Shown piece after piece: positions 43,582 through 45,086 of a stretch of DNA of 45,086 nt. Origin of the DNA: an uncultured Oleispira sp. (GTDB taxonomy: Bacteria > Pseudomonadota > Gammaproteobacteria > Pseudomonadales > Oceanobacteraceae); assembly GCA_913019965.1 (NCBI GenBank), contig CAJVZR010000031.1:1-45086 (forward strand), written 5' to 3'. Below the pieces are notes generated by a model. That model worked only from the letters and a program-made list of their open reading frames with translations. It was not told the DNA's origin and did not search any database. Each line of letters starts with the position of its first letter. Within the stretch, counting starts at the first letter, position 1. The position numbers and the translations under genes are program-made.

Positions 43582-45086
43582 ATGAGCAAAAAAGACAAAG
43601 CACCAGAAAGCCAATACAAGGTCACTTTGAACTTGCCAGAAACCGATTTCCCAATGCGCGGAAACTTGGCCAAGCGTGAGCCTGAATTATTAGCACAGTG
43701 GCAGGAAATGGGTTTGTACCAGCAAATTCGTAATGCCCGTTCTGGTCGTGAACAGTTTATTTTGCACGATGGCCCTCCGTATGCGAACGGTGATATTCAC
43801 ATCGGCCATGCGGTGAACAAGGTATTAAAAGACATCATCATCAAGTCTAAGACCATGTCTGGTTTTGATGCGCCGTATGTTCCTGGTTGGGATTGCCACG
43901 GTTTACCGATTGAATTAAAAGTTGAAGAGAAAGTTGGCAAAGCAGGGGATAAAGTAACCCCTGCTGAGTTCCGCCAGCATTGTCGTGAATACGCGGCCGA
44001 GCAGGTAAATGGCCAGCGTGAAGGTTTTAAGCGTTTGATGGTATTAGGTGATTGGGAAAACCCTTACCTAACCATGGACTTCAAATTTGAAGCCAACATC
44101 ATTCGTACTCTGGGTAAGATTGCCGATAACGGCCACCTAGAAAAAGGTTTTAAGCCAGTTAACTGGTGTATGGATTGTGGTTCTGCATTAGCGGAAGCGG
44201 AAGTTGAATACCAAGATAAGAAATCGATCTCTATCGATGTGAAATTTGCTTTCACTGATACGGCTGCATTGTTGAGTGCGTTTGGTGCTGATGCTTCTTA
44301 TGCAAGCAAAACAGCCAACATGGTTATTTGGACCACGACCCCTTGGACGTTACCTGCTAACGAAGCGGTTTCTGTTCACCCTGAATTAGAATACAGCTTG
44401 GTTCACTTGACCGAGCAAGATGAAATCTTGGTGCTTGCGGCAGATCTAGTGAACGATGCGATGGGCCGTTATGGCATCACAGAATTTACTGTCATTGCTA
44501 ATGCCAAAGGTGCAGCTTTTGGTCAGTTACCTGAGCAAGACTCAGCGCCATTTGCTGTGACTCACCCGTTTATGACGGTAGAAGGTGCTGAAAAGACTGT
44601 TCCTGTGATCACGGGTACTCACGTAACCGCTGATGCCGGTACTGGTTCTGTACACACAGCCCCAATGCACGGTGCAGACGATTACACAGTTTCTAATCAA
44701 TACGGCATTTCTTCCGAAGCCATGTTGGTGAGCGCCGAAGGCACCTTTATCAACAACCCTGTATTAGAAAGCTTAGAGCTTGCAGGTTTGTCGGTTGCGG
44801 ATAAAGGTAATTTCCGTGTATTAGGTATCCTTGGAGAAAAGGGTGCCTTGATTAAGAAATTAAAAATCGAGCACAGCTACCCACATTGCTGGCGCCATAA
44901 AACGCCAATCATCTTCCGCGCGACCCCACAATGGTTCATCGCCATGGAAGCTGAAAATGCTAAAACTCCTCTACTAACTCAAGCGATGAATGCGGTTGAG
45001 AACGAAGTCGAGTGGCGCCCAAGCTGGGGTAAGGCTCGCATCGAAGGCATGATGAATGGCCGTCCAGACTGGTGTATTTCTCGCCA
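43582..45086 (+). CDS. ileS: Isoleucyl-tRNA synthetase, 3' end beyond the window
   Basis: The frame opens with ATG ([20 protein letters not shown]) and stays open to the last base, giving 501 codons of a protein normally about 940 residues long. [12 protein letters not shown] (65-76) is the class I HIGH motif, and [11 protein letters not shown] followed by [16 protein letters not shown] lies in the editing (CP1) domain. The KMSKS loop and the tRNA-binding C-terminus lie outside. It charges tRNA-Ile and edits valine. It follows ribF, the conserved order. Confidence 0.97.
   Translation, partial: MSKKDKAPESQYKVTLNLPETDFPMRGNLAKREPELLAQWQEMGLYQQIRNARSGREQFILHDGPPYANGDIHIGHAVNKVLKDIIIKSKTMSGFDAPYVPGWDCHGLPIELKVEEKVGKAGDKVTPAEFRQHCREYAAEQVNGQREGFKRLMVLGDWENPYLTMDFKFEANIIRTLGKIADNGHLEKGFKPVNWCMDCGSALAEAEVEYQDKKSISIDVKFAFTDTAALLSAFGADASYASKTANMVIWTTTPWTLPANEAVSVHPELEYSLVHLTEQDEILVLAADLVNDAMGRYGITEFTVIANAKGAAFGQLPEQDSAPFAVTHPFMTVEGAEKTVPVITGTHVTADAGTGSVHTAPMHGADDYTVSNQYGISSEAMLVSAEGTFINNPVLESLELAGLSVADKGNFRVLGILGEKGALIKKLKIEHSYPHCWRHKTPIIFRATPQWFIAMEAENAKTPLLTQAMNAVENEVEWRPSWGKARIEGMMNGRPDWCISR

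Overview
The window looks like chromosome from a moderately AT-rich marine gammaproteobacterium, in the broad Oceanospirillales/Pseudomonadales neighbourhood. The support is a split rpsT–murJ–ribF–ileS backbone, a Pseudomonas-type acyclic terpene (atu) gene set, a FabY-like ketosynthase and a Czc-type metal pump. The taxon is inferred from gene content, not from a database search.

Layout. (1) 1–0.9 kb: the 3' part of a short-chain dehydrogenase (SDR) gene that is a close paralogue of one 30 kb downstream, followed by a 17-codon stump of the gene that follows that paralogue, so this is a partial duplication of the end of the atu cluster. (2) 1.1–4.2 kb: a lipoprotein and a large secreted subtilisin-type protease with a GlyGly-CTERM-like tail. 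(3) 4.3–4.9 kb: a membrane-anchored SRPBCC protein. (4) 5.1–10.9 kb, minus strand: a czcCBA-type heavy-metal RND efflux operon with a small His-rich periplasmic protein as its first gene. (5) 11.1–14.7 kb: a giant secreted thrombospondin-type-3 repeat protein. (6) 14.8–18.4 kb: a two-gene YeeE/YedE half-permease pair, a LysR regulator, a decayed EamA transporter gene, an intact EamA transporter and a tautomerase. (7) 18.4–21 kb: an acyl-CoA synthetase and an orphan solute-binding protein.

(8) 21.1–32.5 kb: rpsT, then a terpene-catabolism cluster with a divergent TetR regulator and its operator. The gene order is atuA–atuC–atuD–atuE–atuF–SDR–enoyl-CoA isomerase. Together these would oxidise citronellyl-CoA, carboxylate geranyl-CoA and hydrate isohexenylglutaconyl-CoA; the synthetase at 18.4–20.1 kb may supply the CoA esters. 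No HMG-CoA lyase is present, which argues against a leucine (liu) cluster. (9) 32.5–36.3 kb: an orphan GAF histidine kinase, a 600-bp AT-rich spacer with four DnaA-box-like sites, an RRM protein and murJ. (10) 36.9–42.3 kb: a secreted alpha/beta hydrolase, an anchored periplasmic protein, a FabY-like ketosynthase and a GATase1/AraC regulator. (11) 42.3 kb to the end: ribF and the 5' part of ileS.

The least ordinary content is intergenic. Four compound palindromes (near 25.9, 26.1, 27.6 and 43.4 kb) each have outer arms unique to that copy. Inside the arms are small hairpins, most with loops reading TCCAT or TCCCT. Two further long inverted repeats (31.5 and 36.3 kb) share one approximately 50-bp CACNGAGG-type arm. 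The paralogous spacer at 793–812 is a natural empty site for the first of these two.
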